From: Sulfurovum sp. | GTDB lineage: Bacteria; Campylobacterota; Campylobacteria; Campylobacterales; Sulfurovaceae | Length of the DNA: 64,000 bases | NCBI GenBank assembly: GCA_016744875.1 | Contig: JADGDL010000002.1 | Coordinates: 1 to 64,000 of the forward strand | Direction: 5' to 3' | In this document: piece after piece, positions 52,718-61,336 of the stretch | Layout: each line of letters begins with the position of its first letter | Position numbering within the stretch: the first letter of the stretch is position 1 | The notes under the pieces: model-generated | The model's database searches: none | What the model was told of the DNA's origin: nothing | What the model saw: only the letters and a program-made list of their open reading frames with translations | Translations under genes and position numbers: made by a program

Positions 52718-53350
52718 ATGGAAGCAAATTTTTGGCACAACTTATGGGAAACAAATGCAACAGGTTGGCATTTAGGTGATACCAATCCTTTTCTATTGGA
52801 ATTTTTTGAGCAATTAGAACTAAAAACAGACCACAGAATTTTTATACCATTATGTGGTAAAACAAGAGACATTAAATGGCTTTTAGACTCAGGGCATAAA
52901 GTTGTAGGAGCAGAATTAAATGAGAATGCAATCCAAGAACTTTTTGCATCACTTTTACTCCAACCAAAAGTACAAAAAGTTGGACAACTAACGCTTTACA
53001 GTGCAAAGGATATTGATATCTTTGTTGGAGATATTTTTGAACTCAATAAAGAGGTTTTAGGTAATGTAGATGCTATATATGATAGAGGTGCATTGGTAGC
53101 ACTTCCTAAAGAAATGCGTATTCAATATACTTCACTACTATGTAATATTACAGAATCTGCACCACAACTTCTAATAAACTTTGAATACGATCAAAGTCTA
53201 TTAGAAGGTCCTCCATTTTCAATTACGAAAACTGAAATTGAAGAGCATTACCTTGAATTCTATGATATTAAATTGTTGAAAAGTTTACATCTTGAAGATG
53301 GCCCATTTACAGAGGTAAGTGCTAATGAAAATATTTGGTTATTAAATTAG
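52718..53350 (+). CDS. tpm: Thiopurine S-methyltransferase-like protein
   Basis: The 210-residue protein has the TPMT pattern: FWHNLWETNATGWHLGDTNPFLLEFFEQL at the N-terminus, the SAM-binding FIPLCGKTRDIKWLLDSGHKVVGAEL, and YDRGALVALPKEMRIQYTSLL. In bacteria TPMT-type enzymes methylate selenium, tellurium or thiol compounds and so help detoxify metalloids. The AAGGA site six bases before the ATG is good. The gene is convergent with the DUF1254 gene, with 15 bases between the stops. Confidence 0.92.
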   Translation: MEANFWHNLWETNATGWHLGDTNPFLLEFFEQLELKTDHRIFIPLCGKTRDIKWLLDSGHKVVGAELNENAIQELFASLLLQPKVQKVGQLTLYSAKDIDIFVGDIFELNKEVLGNVDAIYDRGALVALPKEMRIQYTSLLCNITESAPQLLINFEYDQSLLEGPPFSITKTEIEEHYLEFYDIKLLKSLHLEDGPFTEVSANENIWLLN

Positions 53351-53365
53351 AAATATATTTTGATT

Positions 53366-54538
53366 TTATCTCTTTTGTATATCTATATTACAAGGTTTAG
53401 GCGGTAATTTGGCTACATCAGGTTTATAATATCTCACAACAAAGTAGTACGGTTCACCTTTGTTGACCGGCATCCAGTAAGTACCGTTTTTAGGATCTTC
53501 AATACTAAAAGTAACGGTGATATTTCCATTTTCATCCGGTTTAGTATTATATGCGTTATATATGTCGTTTTTATTAGCGATAGTATTACGTGTTAACGCA
53601 CTGTAACGCGTAACAGACCAGAAGAGTTCTACACCTTCAGGTTTATAGGGAAAGATAAATACTTCTGTTTTATCACCGTTTAAAACCTCGTCATTACAGT
53701 TTGTAAAGTATGGTGCATAATAAGCGTGATGAATAGGTAAACTAAGGTGACCAACTATAGCTGCTGCCCTATACTCAGCATCGTCGCTGTGTGGCTCTTC
53801 ACTGTCGATCGCACCAAACATACCAGTATTACCTGTTGCACTAAATTTAGGTGCTATATGACCAATATATTGACTTGTCTGTTCGTAGTTCTCTTTGCTA
53901 AAACGCACTTTTGAAACTAAAAACTGTATATTCTCTGGATAAATGTTATGCGTATCCATGGTAAATTTGACAGGATCTTCAATAACGAGATCGTTACTGC
54001 TTGGGGCGGTAAGTTTAATTTTTTTTTGGATAGGAAGTATGTTGATTATATCTGCATTATTCTTTACCTGTATACGAATGAAGAGATGAGGGTATAAACC
54101 ACGAGACTCAATGACTATTGCGTCTTCTGGTACTTTCATCTCTTTGCCTTTAAGTACGAAAGCATATTTACCGACAGGTTGTATCTCATCGTAAATGGTA
54201 TAGTGCTCTTGATCGGCTATCTGTATAGAGAAGTAACGATCATCTTCAACTTCTGGAAATTCAACAATTACAGGACCCTCTGTTAAGTCTATCACCGCTT
54301 TTGTATAAATGTGGTCCAAGGCTGGTGTAAGAACAGGGTTAGTCCCTTCGGTAGCTAACTTTGTAGTATGAAATAGCTTATTTGTCCCTCCTGCCTGCTT
54401 TGCTGTTGTTTCCAAATAAACAGCGTGATGATACACTTTAAATGCATGAAGATCAGAATCTGAAGGGCGTTCAGGTGTAACAGTGGCACTAAGATATGTT
54501 GCAAGTATTAATACCAAAATCAGAATTAATCTTTTCAT
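53366..54538 (-). CDS. Secreted DUF1254/DUF1214 domain protein
   Basis: The 390-residue protein begins with a signal peptide (MKRLILILVLILATYLSATV) and continues with the DUF1254 block (LTPALDHIYTKAVIDLTEGPVIVEFPEVEDDRYFSIQIADQEHYTIYDEI). It ends in the DUF1214 block (FWSVTRYSALTRNTIANKNDIYNAYNTKPDENGNITVTFSIEDPKNGTYWMPV). The exact role of these domains is unknown. AAAGGATAAAAG provides the ribosome binding site. The gene is divergent from the TetR gene of RND operon B and shares its 192-base promoter region, so the TetR protein may control both. Confidence 0.88.
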   Translation of the reverse strand: MKRLILILVLILATYLSATVTPERPSDSDLHAFKVYHHAVYLETTAKQAGGTNKLFHTTKLATEGTNPVLTPALDHIYTKAVIDLTEGPVIVEFPEVEDDRYFSIQIADQEHYTIYDEIQPVGKYAFVLKGKEMKVPEDAIVIESRGLYPHLFIRIQVKNNADIINILPIQKKIKLTAPSSNDLVIEDPVKFTMDTHNIYPENIQFLVSKVRFSKENYEQTSQYIGHIAPKFSATGNTGMFGAIDSEEPHSDDAEYRAAAIVGHLSLPIHHAYYAPYFTNCNDEVLNGDKTEVFIFPYKPEGVELFWSVTRYSALTRNTIANKNDIYNAYNTKPDENGNITVTFSIEDPKNGTYWMPVNKGEPYYFVVRYYKPDVAKLPPKPCNIDIQKR

Positions 54539-54707
54539 CTTTTATCCTTTGGTGGTTTAACAGTGAACTTCATAAATTATACTCAAAATATTTTCATATT
54601 GCAATAATTGTTTTTAGTATCAAAAACTTATAACGTTTTGAAAGAATATATTGCAAATAATAACCAGCATGTGTTTTGTTTCAGTTATAAGTGATAAAAT
54701 GAAAACT

Positions 54708-54719
54708 GACTAATCAGTC
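54708..54719 (+). promoter_or_regulatory. Probable TetR operator of RND operon B
   Basis: GACTAATCAGTC at 54708-54719 is a near-palindrome (one mismatched pair), of the GACTGA.TCAGTC type used by many TetR repressors. It stands directly before the GGAGG ribosome binding site (54721-54725) of the TetR gene, so bound repressor would block transcription of operon B. Confidence 0.6.
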
Positions 54720-54730
54720 GGGAGGTAGTA

Positions 54731-55297
54731 ATGGGTACAGAAAAACGTGAGAAAATACTTAAAACTGCGATGAGCCTTTTTGTTGAAAAGGGTATTCAAG
54801 GTACTGCCACATCTTTGATTGCCAAAGAAGCTGGCGTTGCAACGGGAACATTGTTTCATCATTTTAAGACAAAAGAAGATCTGGTTCATGCCCTTTACAA
54901 TTCTATATTTGATTCGATTCTTGAATATCAGGAAAGATACTTTAATCCTAAAACAAGTGTATACGAACGTCTACGTCAGATCTGGAAACTTGATATAGAA
55001 TGGGGAACTTCTCATGTTGAGTACACGCATTTTATGGAACGATATTCATTTTTTTACTATGCTAGTGAATTAGCTATTAACGAAGCTTGCGAACGTTTTA
55101 AGCCCTGTATGAATACCTTTAACGACGCTATTAATCAAAAGATCATGAAAATTGATGATGTTAACTATGTATCGGACCATTATATCTGGAACATTCGTAT
55201 GAATACTATCTATTTCATTGATCATCCTGAACAGTGCACACCCGAAAACATTGAAAAAACATTTGAGATCTACTGGAATGGAATTTCTCATACTTAA
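54731..55297 (+). CDS. TetR family repressor of RND operon B
   Basis: The 188-residue protein has the helix-turn-helix ATSLIAKEAGVATGTLFHHFKTKEDLVHAL (about 26-55) and a helical ligand-binding part. The GGAGG ribosome binding site, five bases before the ATG, is strong. It heads an operon with adaptor, RND pump and TolC-like genes (26-base gap to the adaptor). Its operator-like site lies at 54708-54719. Confidence 0.9.
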   Translation: MGTEKREKILKTAMSLFVEKGIQGTATSLIAKEAGVATGTLFHHFKTKEDLVHALYNSIFDSILEYQERYFNPKTSVYERLRQIWKLDIEWGTSHVEYTHFMERYSFFYYASELAINEACERFKPCMNTFNDAINQKIMKIDDVNYVSDHYIWNIRMNTIYFIDHPEQCTPENIEKTFEIYWNGISHT

Positions 55298-55323
55298 TAT
55301 ATACAAATAATAAAAGGAATATT

Positions 55324-56367
55324 ATGAAATATCTTTTACCTGCTTTATTGATCGCTTCATTTTGGCTTGAGGCTGCTGAAGCACCAAAAGCACCACCGCC
55401 ATCGCTTGTTACGACTGCTCCTGTAACTCAGGGGATTGTTAATCCTCTTCAGACTTATGTTGGCACACTCTATTATGATAAGAAGAGTAAACTTGCTTCA
55501 GAATTTGAGGGCTTAGTTAGTACACTTGCTTTTCGTGAAGGTCAACATGTTCTTAAAGATACTGTTTTGATCGAACTCGATAGTCAAGTACTTCAGGCAA
55601 ATATCGCGGCCAAAAGATCAAGCCTGAAAGCGCTTGAGGCAGATTTGGCACGGCAAGAGCGTGATTTTAAACGTACCAAGGCACTCCATGATAGAAATAG
55701 TGTCTCACAAAGCAATTATGACCAGGTTTTCTATGGTATGGAAAAATTACGTGCTTCTACCAATGCCGTAAGTAATGAACTTAAAGCCATGATGACCCAA
55801 CTAGAAAAAACACGAATAAAAGCACCGTTTGATGCAGTTATAGCAACGCGAAACGTTGAAGTTGGTGAATGGGTTGGGAAAGGTAATGTGATTGCTACAT
55901 TGGTAGCTATAGATACTATTGAAGCACGTCTGAACATTCCTGCTCGTCTGATAGATACTTTAAAAAGTTATAAAAGCTTTCAAGCATATATCGAAAAACG
56001 TGAGATTGAAGTGACACTTAAAAGCGTCATCCCTGTTGCAGATACGGCGACACGTACTTTCCCAGTTAAGCTAAATGTCCCCAAAAATGCAGGCCTTATT
56101 GAAGGAATGCGCATTGATGTTAAAGTCCCGATACTCAAAGAACAAACATCGTTTATGGTCCCACGTGACGCTGTCATTAAGCGTTTTGGACAGACCGTCG
56201 TGTTTGCAGCTATTGATGGTATGGCAGTAATGATCCCTGTAAATGTTATAGGTTATAAAATGAATCTTGCTGCTATCTCCGGTGAAGGTTTAGCACAACA
56301 GATGCGCATTGTCATTAAGGGTAATGAGCGTATTTTTCCAAATATGCCTGTGATGGAAAAGAAGTAA
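55324..56367 (+). CDS. Periplasmic adaptor (HlyD/AcrA type), operon B
   Basis: The 347-residue protein has a signal peptide (1-19), the lipoyl halves GLVSTLAFREGQHVLKDTVLIELDSQVL and KAPFDAVIATRNVEVGEWVGKGNV, a helical hairpin between them (DLARQERDFKRTKALHDRNSVSQSNYD), a beta barrel and a membrane-proximal domain (AVIKRFGQTVVFA). It is a full-length RND adaptor, unlike its short counterpart in operon A. It joins pump and outer membrane duct. The pump gene starts three bases after it. Confidence 0.92.
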   Translation: MKYLLPALLIASFWLEAAEAPKAPPPSLVTTAPVTQGIVNPLQTYVGTLYYDKKSKLASEFEGLVSTLAFREGQHVLKDTVLIELDSQVLQANIAAKRSSLKALEADLARQERDFKRTKALHDRNSVSQSNYDQVFYGMEKLRASTNAVSNELKAMMTQLEKTRIKAPFDAVIATRNVEVGEWVGKGNVIATLVAIDTIEARLNIPARLIDTLKSYKSFQAYIEKREIEVTLKSVIPVADTATRTFPVKLNVPKNAGLIEGMRIDVKVPILKEQTSFMVPRDAVIKRFGQTVVFAAIDGMAVMIPVNVIGYKMNLAAISGEGLAQQMRIVIKGNERIFPNMPVMEKK

Positions 56368-56370
56368 GTT

Positions 56371-59300
56371 ATGAATATAATTGACTTATCTATTAAAAAA
56401 CCGGTAAGTATCCTTGTTGGTGTAATATTGATCTTAATGTTTGGTGCAGTTGCCTTGAAAACGCTACCTTATCAGTTGACTCCAAGTGTCACCCAACCTG
56501 AGATCGGTGTTAGAACCATTTGGCCTGGCGCGACACCAAATGAAGTTGAACGTGACATCATTGATAAACAGGAAGAACAACTTAAATCGACCCCAAATCT
56601 CGTCTCTTATGAAGCAACAGCTTCAGATAATCTTGGAGAGATCACCTTGACCTTTAGCATAGGTACAGATATGAATAAGGCCCTGCTCGAAGTCTCCAAT
56701 AAACTCAATCAGGTCGAAAGTTATCCTGAAAATGTCTTGCAGCCGGTTATTGCATCTGCAGGTTCAAATGCTTCACCGGTTATATGGATGGGATTTGCGA
56801 CCAATGAAGAGAATACGAAAGATATTGATACTTACAAAACCTATCTAGAAAATGATATTAAGGAACAGTTTGAACGACTTGAAGGTGTTGCAAGTGTCTT
56901 TATACCCGGTGGTACAGAAGAGCAGATGCATATTAAGCTCTTTCCTGAGCGTTTGGCAGCCTACGGTCTAAGTATTGATCAGGTTGCCCAAGCAATTCAG
57001 AATGAAAACCGTGACACTGCAGCGGGTACGGTCGACATTGATCGTCGTACCTATCGTGTACGTACCAAAGCGCGTTTTACTTCTATTCAATCCCTTGAGC
57101 AGATGGTGCTCTTTAATGATGGTCAACGCAGTATTCGTCTTCTTGATGTGGCTACGGTATCAAGAGGCTATGAAAAAGTTGTCGCAAATATTTTATCAGG
57201 AACAGCAAAAGGATTACAGAAGTCGCTTGTCTACGGTATCCGCGTTGATCCTGATGCAAATGTAGTTGATACAACAGACCGTGTAGAAGCTGTCGTCACA
57301 TACCTGAATGCATCCGTCCTTCCAGCCAAGAATATTCATTTAAAATGGTTCTACGATCAACGTGAATATATTCAAGGTGCCATAGACCTTGTTCAACAGA
57401 ATATTCTCATTGGAGGTATTCTGGCTATTATAGTACTGCTGTTGTTTTTACGTTCACTCTCATCAACTACTGTTGTTGCTATGGCTATTCCTGTAAGTAT
57501 CGTTTCAACATTTATAGTCTTAAATATTATGGATCGTAGTCTTAATACCATTTCATTAGCAGGGATATCCTTTGCTGTGGGTATGCTGCTTGACAGTGCC
57601 ATCGTTGTTCTGGAAAACATCGATCGTCACCGTAAAATGGGTAAAGGTTTCTTTGACGCAGCGCATGATGGTACTATGGAAGTTTGGGGTGCATTGATCG
57701 CTTCAGCCTTGACAACTATCGCAGTCTTCTTACCGGTCATTTTATTGGAGTCCGAGGCGGGTCAGCTTTTTAAAGATATTGCCATTGCCGTAACAGCAGC
57801 CATTATCTTTTCACTTTTTGTATCCATCTCAGTGATTCCTATGCTCTGGACACAACTGATGAAGTATACTAGCAAGGAGCATCAACTAAGTAGTGAAGAG
57901 CTTACTGTAAAGCATCAGCATGAAAGTATTTTGATGACACTGGGTGGGAAAGTGAATAACTTCTTCATGCGTATCGTTAATTGGAGTCTTAAACATCGAC
58001 GGAACCAGTTTACCACTATCATATCTATGGCACTCATATCAGTTGTAACCATCTGGATGCTGTTCCCAAAAATGGAATATCTTCCTCAGGGAAACCAGAA
58101 TCTTATTCTCAATATTTTAATCCCGCCACCAGGCCTTTCCGTTGAAGAGTCAAAAGAGGTGGGGCACGGACTGTATGAGTATATGAAACCACATTATGAA
58201 GAAGAAGTAAAAGGCATCCCACCTATTAAGCATACCTTCTATGTTGCTGCAGGTGATTTTATTATTCAGGGTATGATATCTAAAGAAGAACAGCGTGCCA
58301 GAGAATATATTCCGTTTATGATGCCTGCGGTGAACAGTTATCCGGGTATTTTTGGTCTTACTCTACAGAGTGGCGTATTTGAACAAGGTATTGGAGAAGG
58401 ACGTAGCGTTGATATTGATATTAGCGGTGAAAATATTGAGACACTGGCAAATATAGGCGGTATGCTTTTTGGTGCACTTTCCCAACAAATGATAGGTGCG
58501 CAAATAAGACCGGTACCTTCCATCGAATTGTTGTTTCCTGAAGCACACCTCTTCCCTGATCGAAATGCTTTAGCCTCTGTCGGGCTTAATAGCAGTAGTT
58601 TTGGGTTTGCCGCTGATGTACTGCTGGATGGACGTAAGATCAGTGAGTATACTGAAGAAGGAAAGAAATCTATTGATCTAATTCTTAAATCCTATGATGA
58701 ACAGATCAATTCTCCTGAAGCCCTGTATATGACACAAGTTGCGACACCTGCAGCAGGACTCGTTCCAATGTCGGAACTCTCATCCTTAGAACATACGACA
58801 GGTATTACGAAGATTCGTCATGTTGGAGGTAAACGTACTATCACTCTTCAAGTAACTCCGCCGATAAGTATGACGCTTGAAGAGGCTGTTGAACGTTTAG
58901 ATGGGACATTAAATAAAATGCGTGAAGGTGGTATGTTCAAAGGAGCAGAAGTGACACTCGCGGGTAACGCAGATAAACTTGTTGAGACGGTCAATTCCAT
59001 GAAATGGAGTCTACTGTTTGCACTGGTGATCATATATCTGTTGATGAGTGCACTTTTTGGAAACTTTATCTATCCTCTGGTGATCATGTTTACTGTTCCT
59101 ATGGCGATGGCTGGTGGATTTATCGGCCTGGAATTAACAAATAAATTTTTGAGCCCTCAACCGCTTGATGTTTTGACAATGCTTGGTTTTATGATTCTGA
59201 TTGGGATCGTTGTTAATAATGCCATCTTGATCGTATATCAGTCACTCAATAATGTCCGATACCATGCTATGGAGTATAAAGAATCTATTATAGAAGCAAC

Positions 59301-59529
59301 CCATAGTCGCTTACGACCAATTTTCATGAGTTCTATGACTTCCATTTTTGGGATGCTTCCTCTTGTATTGGTACCAGGCCCAGGTTCAGAGTTCTACCGT
59401 GGTCTGGGTTCAGTGATCACAGGCGGTCTGGCATTTTCTATGTTCTTTACCATTTTTGTCACACCGGCGTTAATGTATTTTGCCATTAAATTTGAAAAAC
59501 TAAACACAACTAAGGAGCTAAACGCATGA
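56371..59529 (+). CDS. RND family efflux permease, operon B
   Basis: The 1052-residue pump opens MNIIDLSIKKPVSILVGVILILMFG and has WPGATPNEVERDIIDKQEEQLKSTPNL, twelve membrane helices and two periplasmic loops. Helix four reads GMLLDSAIVVLENID: it keeps the first relay aspartate but has Ser at the second position. Helix ten reads IGIVVNNAILIVYQ, with no lysine at the AcrB Lys940 position. This variant occurs in a distinct RND subgroup and implies a changed proton relay. It overlaps the TolC-like gene by four bases. Substrate unknown. Confidence 0.92.
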   Translation: MNIIDLSIKKPVSILVGVILILMFGAVALKTLPYQLTPSVTQPEIGVRTIWPGATPNEVERDIIDKQEEQLKSTPNLVSYEATASDNLGEITLTFSIGTDMNKALLEVSNKLNQVESYPENVLQPVIASAGSNASPVIWMGFATNEENTKDIDTYKTYLENDIKEQFERLEGVASVFIPGGTEEQMHIKLFPERLAAYGLSIDQVAQAIQNENRDTAAGTVDIDRRTYRVRTKARFTSIQSLEQMVLFNDGQRSIRLLDVATVSRGYEKVVANILSGTAKGLQKSLVYGIRVDPDANVVDTTDRVEAVVTYLNASVLPAKNIHLKWFYDQREYIQGAIDLVQQNILIGGILAIIVLLLFLRSLSSTTVVAMAIPVSIVSTFIVLNIMDRSLNTISLAGISFAVGMLLDSAIVVLENIDRHRKMGKGFFDAAHDGTMEVWGALIASALTTIAVFLPVILLESEAGQLFKDIAIAVTAAIIFSLFVSISVIPMLWTQLMKYTSKEHQLSSEELTVKHQHESILMTLGGKVNNFFMRIVNWSLKHRRNQFTTIISMALISVVTIWMLFPKMEYLPQGNQNLILNILIPPPGLSVEESKEVGHGLYEYMKPHYEEEVKGIPPIKHTFYVAAGDFIIQGMISKEEQRAREYIPFMMPAVNSYPGIFGLTLQSGVFEQGIGEGRSVDIDISGENIETLANIGGMLFGALSQQMIGAQIRPVPSIELLFPEAHLFPDRNALASVGLNSSSFGFAADVLLDGRKISEYTEEGKKSIDLILKSYDEQINSPEALYMTQVATPAAGLVPMSELSSLEHTTGITKIRHVGGKRTITLQVTPPISMTLEEAVERLDGTLNKMREGGMFKGAEVTLAGNADKLVETVNSMKWSLLFALVIIYLLMSALFGNFIYPLVIMFTVPMAMAGGFIGLELTNKFLSPQPLDVLTMLGFMILIGIVVNNAILIVYQSLNNVRYHAMEYKESIIEATHSRLRPIFMSSMTSIFGMLPLVLVPGPGSEFYRGLGSVITGGLAFSMFFTIFVTPALMYFAIKFEKLNTTKELNA

Positions 59530-60767
59530 GAACTTTTTTCTTACTATTTATTACATCGATATCACTCTGGTCTTTGAGTATTGATGAGGCTATTGAACGT
59601 GCGATGACGCATTCTCCTGCTATTGAGAGGGCACAAAGTAATATGCGTTATGCCGCAAGTAACGAGCTTGGGGCCCAGGCAGCCTTTCATCCGACACTTG
59701 ATGCAGGTTATCAGTGGAGAGATGTCGACAAGACAACAGCCTTTAGTTACAGTCCTGCATATAATTATAATTTGACAGCTAAATATAATCTTTTTAACGG
59801 TTTTGCTGACAAAGCCACAGTGAATGCTCGAGAGTTGGAGACAGCTTCTCAGCGTTTACTTCTAAGAGCGAAACAAGAAGATGTAGCACTCGATGTTGTG
59901 GGTGCCTATACCACTTACCTTAAGGCTAAAAAAGCTGTTCAGACCCAAAAAGATGAGCTAAGCTCACTAAATCGTTCATACAATGATACAAAAACGCGTT
60001 ATGAACAGGGGATGATCGCCAAAAATGAATTGCTACTTATTGATGTTGACCGTTTAAGAGCTGAACAGGCACTTGTCAGTGCCAAAAGTGATATTATTCG
60101 TGCACGTGATAATCTTGGTCGCGTTATAGGTGTATCTCTTGATAGAGATGAATCTGTCAATGAAATTTCTAAAAAAGTGAACCTGGTTGAAAACATTGAT
60201 ATTTTACTAGAACGTACGATTAAAAACAGAAGTGAACTGCGTGCTCTGTATAAACAAAAAGCAGCACTAGAAGAAGAATATACTGTAGCAACAGGAAACT
60301 TTTATCCTAGTGTTGATCTGCAGGGTGAGTACATGGTCAATGATAAAAGCCTTCAGTTTGGAGGGAGTACAGTACAACACAAAGATCAGTTTGCGACAAC
60401 AGTTAATGTCAGTTGGAATCTTTATAACGGACGATCTGATGAGGCGCTACGTATAGGTGCATTAGAAAAAGTTAGCGGTATAGATGCAGACATCAAAGCG
60501 ATGAAAATGGATTTACAATATCAGATCATTGATGCATATGAAGCGTATCGTACCGCTAAAAGTGCGCAGGATGTTGCTCGCCGTGCCAAAGAGAGTGCAG
60601 AAGAGAACTTCCGTATTACGAATGATCGTTATGAATATGGTCAGGTAGATACCTTGACATTACTTAAAACACAGTCTGACCTGACTGCTGCACGAAATGC
60701 AAATAATAATGCATATTATAATTTATATATGGCTTTAGCCTCTGTTAAACGTGTTAGTGGAGAATAG
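59526..60767 (+). CDS. TolC-like outer membrane efflux protein, operon B
   Basis: The 413-residue protein has a signal peptide (MRTFFLLFITSISLWS) and two OEP repeats (YNLFNGFADKATVNARELETASQRLLLRAKQEDVALDVVGAY and, in the second half, WNLYNGRSDEALR...YEYGQVDTLTLLKTQSDL). It forms the outer membrane exit duct for the pump. It starts four bases before the pump stop. The duct gene is last in this operon, whereas in operon A it is second, so the two operons are not recent duplicates. Confidence 0.92.
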   Translation: MRTFFLLFITSISLWSLSIDEAIERAMTHSPAIERAQSNMRYAASNELGAQAAFHPTLDAGYQWRDVDKTTAFSYSPAYNYNLTAKYNLFNGFADKATVNARELETASQRLLLRAKQEDVALDVVGAYTTYLKAKKAVQTQKDELSSLNRSYNDTKTRYEQGMIAKNELLLIDVDRLRAEQALVSAKSDIIRARDNLGRVIGVSLDRDESVNEISKKVNLVENIDILLERTIKNRSELRALYKQKAALEEEYTVATGNFYPSVDLQGEYMVNDKSLQFGGSTVQHKDQFATTVNVSWNLYNGRSDEALRIGALEKVSGIDADIKAMKMDLQYQIIDAYEAYRTAKSAQDVARRAKESAEENFRITNDRYEYGQVDTLTLLKTQSDLTAARNANNNAYYNLYMALASVKRVSGE

Positions 60768-60898
60768 TAAAGAGAAAGGTGATGGCTTATTAAAATACTT
60801 GGAAAATATTGTCGACAAGTCTGATTTTTAAGTGCATACTCATATGCTCAAACTATTATGTTTCTATGAACTACTAATAATTTGAAATCAGAGATAGG

Positions 60899-60925
60899 AA
60901 CCTTATAAAATTATATATTTTATAA
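60899..60925 (-). repeat. AT-rich hairpin, copy 2 of the 27-base repeat
   Basis: TTATAAAAT and ATTTTATAA arms (60903-60911 and 60917-60925) form a hairpin. The 27 bases are exactly the reverse complement of 2225-2251. It covers the stop codon of the gene ending at 60920 and follows RND operon B, so it may end transcription from both sides. Confidence 0.55.
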
Positions 60926-61144
60926 GATTGTTCTTTCTTCTTTTAATTTATTTAAAGATTCAGCCATTTCAATAACTCTAAGCATATTATTGGCAGGATG
61001 ATCCAGATTTTTATCTTCCCAAATTCTTTTTTCCATATTTGCATATTGAATTAATATTTTTAGTTCTAAGTTTTCCCATTGTAGACGATTACATTCATTA
61101 AGTAAATCATGAAATTCTTCTTGAATTTTTTCTTGCATGGACAT
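60920..61144 (-). CDS. Small helical protein, unknown function
   Basis: No family recognised. A frame is open from 61213, but AGGGGAAG is placed just before the ATGs at 61144 and 61138, so the product is 72-74 residues long, starting MSMQEKIQEEFHDLL or MQEKIQEEF. It is charged and almost entirely helical, with a likely coiled coil. There is no membrane segment or signal peptide. It stands alone between RND operon B and the nifJ gene. Confidence 0.55.
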   Translation of the reverse strand: MSMQEKIQEEFHDLLNECNRLQWENLELKILIQYANMEKRIWEDKNLDHPANNMLRVIEMAESLNKLKEERTIL

Positions 61145-61336
61145 TCTTCCCCTGTTTACCAGTATTATTGAATAGTATAGTTGTTTAATTGTGTAACCTG
61201 GCAATCTTTTCATCTACTATAGAGTTATAGTATCAAAGACCATGGCTTTCTGACCCTATTTCACAATAGGTGTAGCATTTAACTGTAAAACATTTTGAGT
61301 ATAACATATCTAAATGTCATAGGAGTGACATATGAA

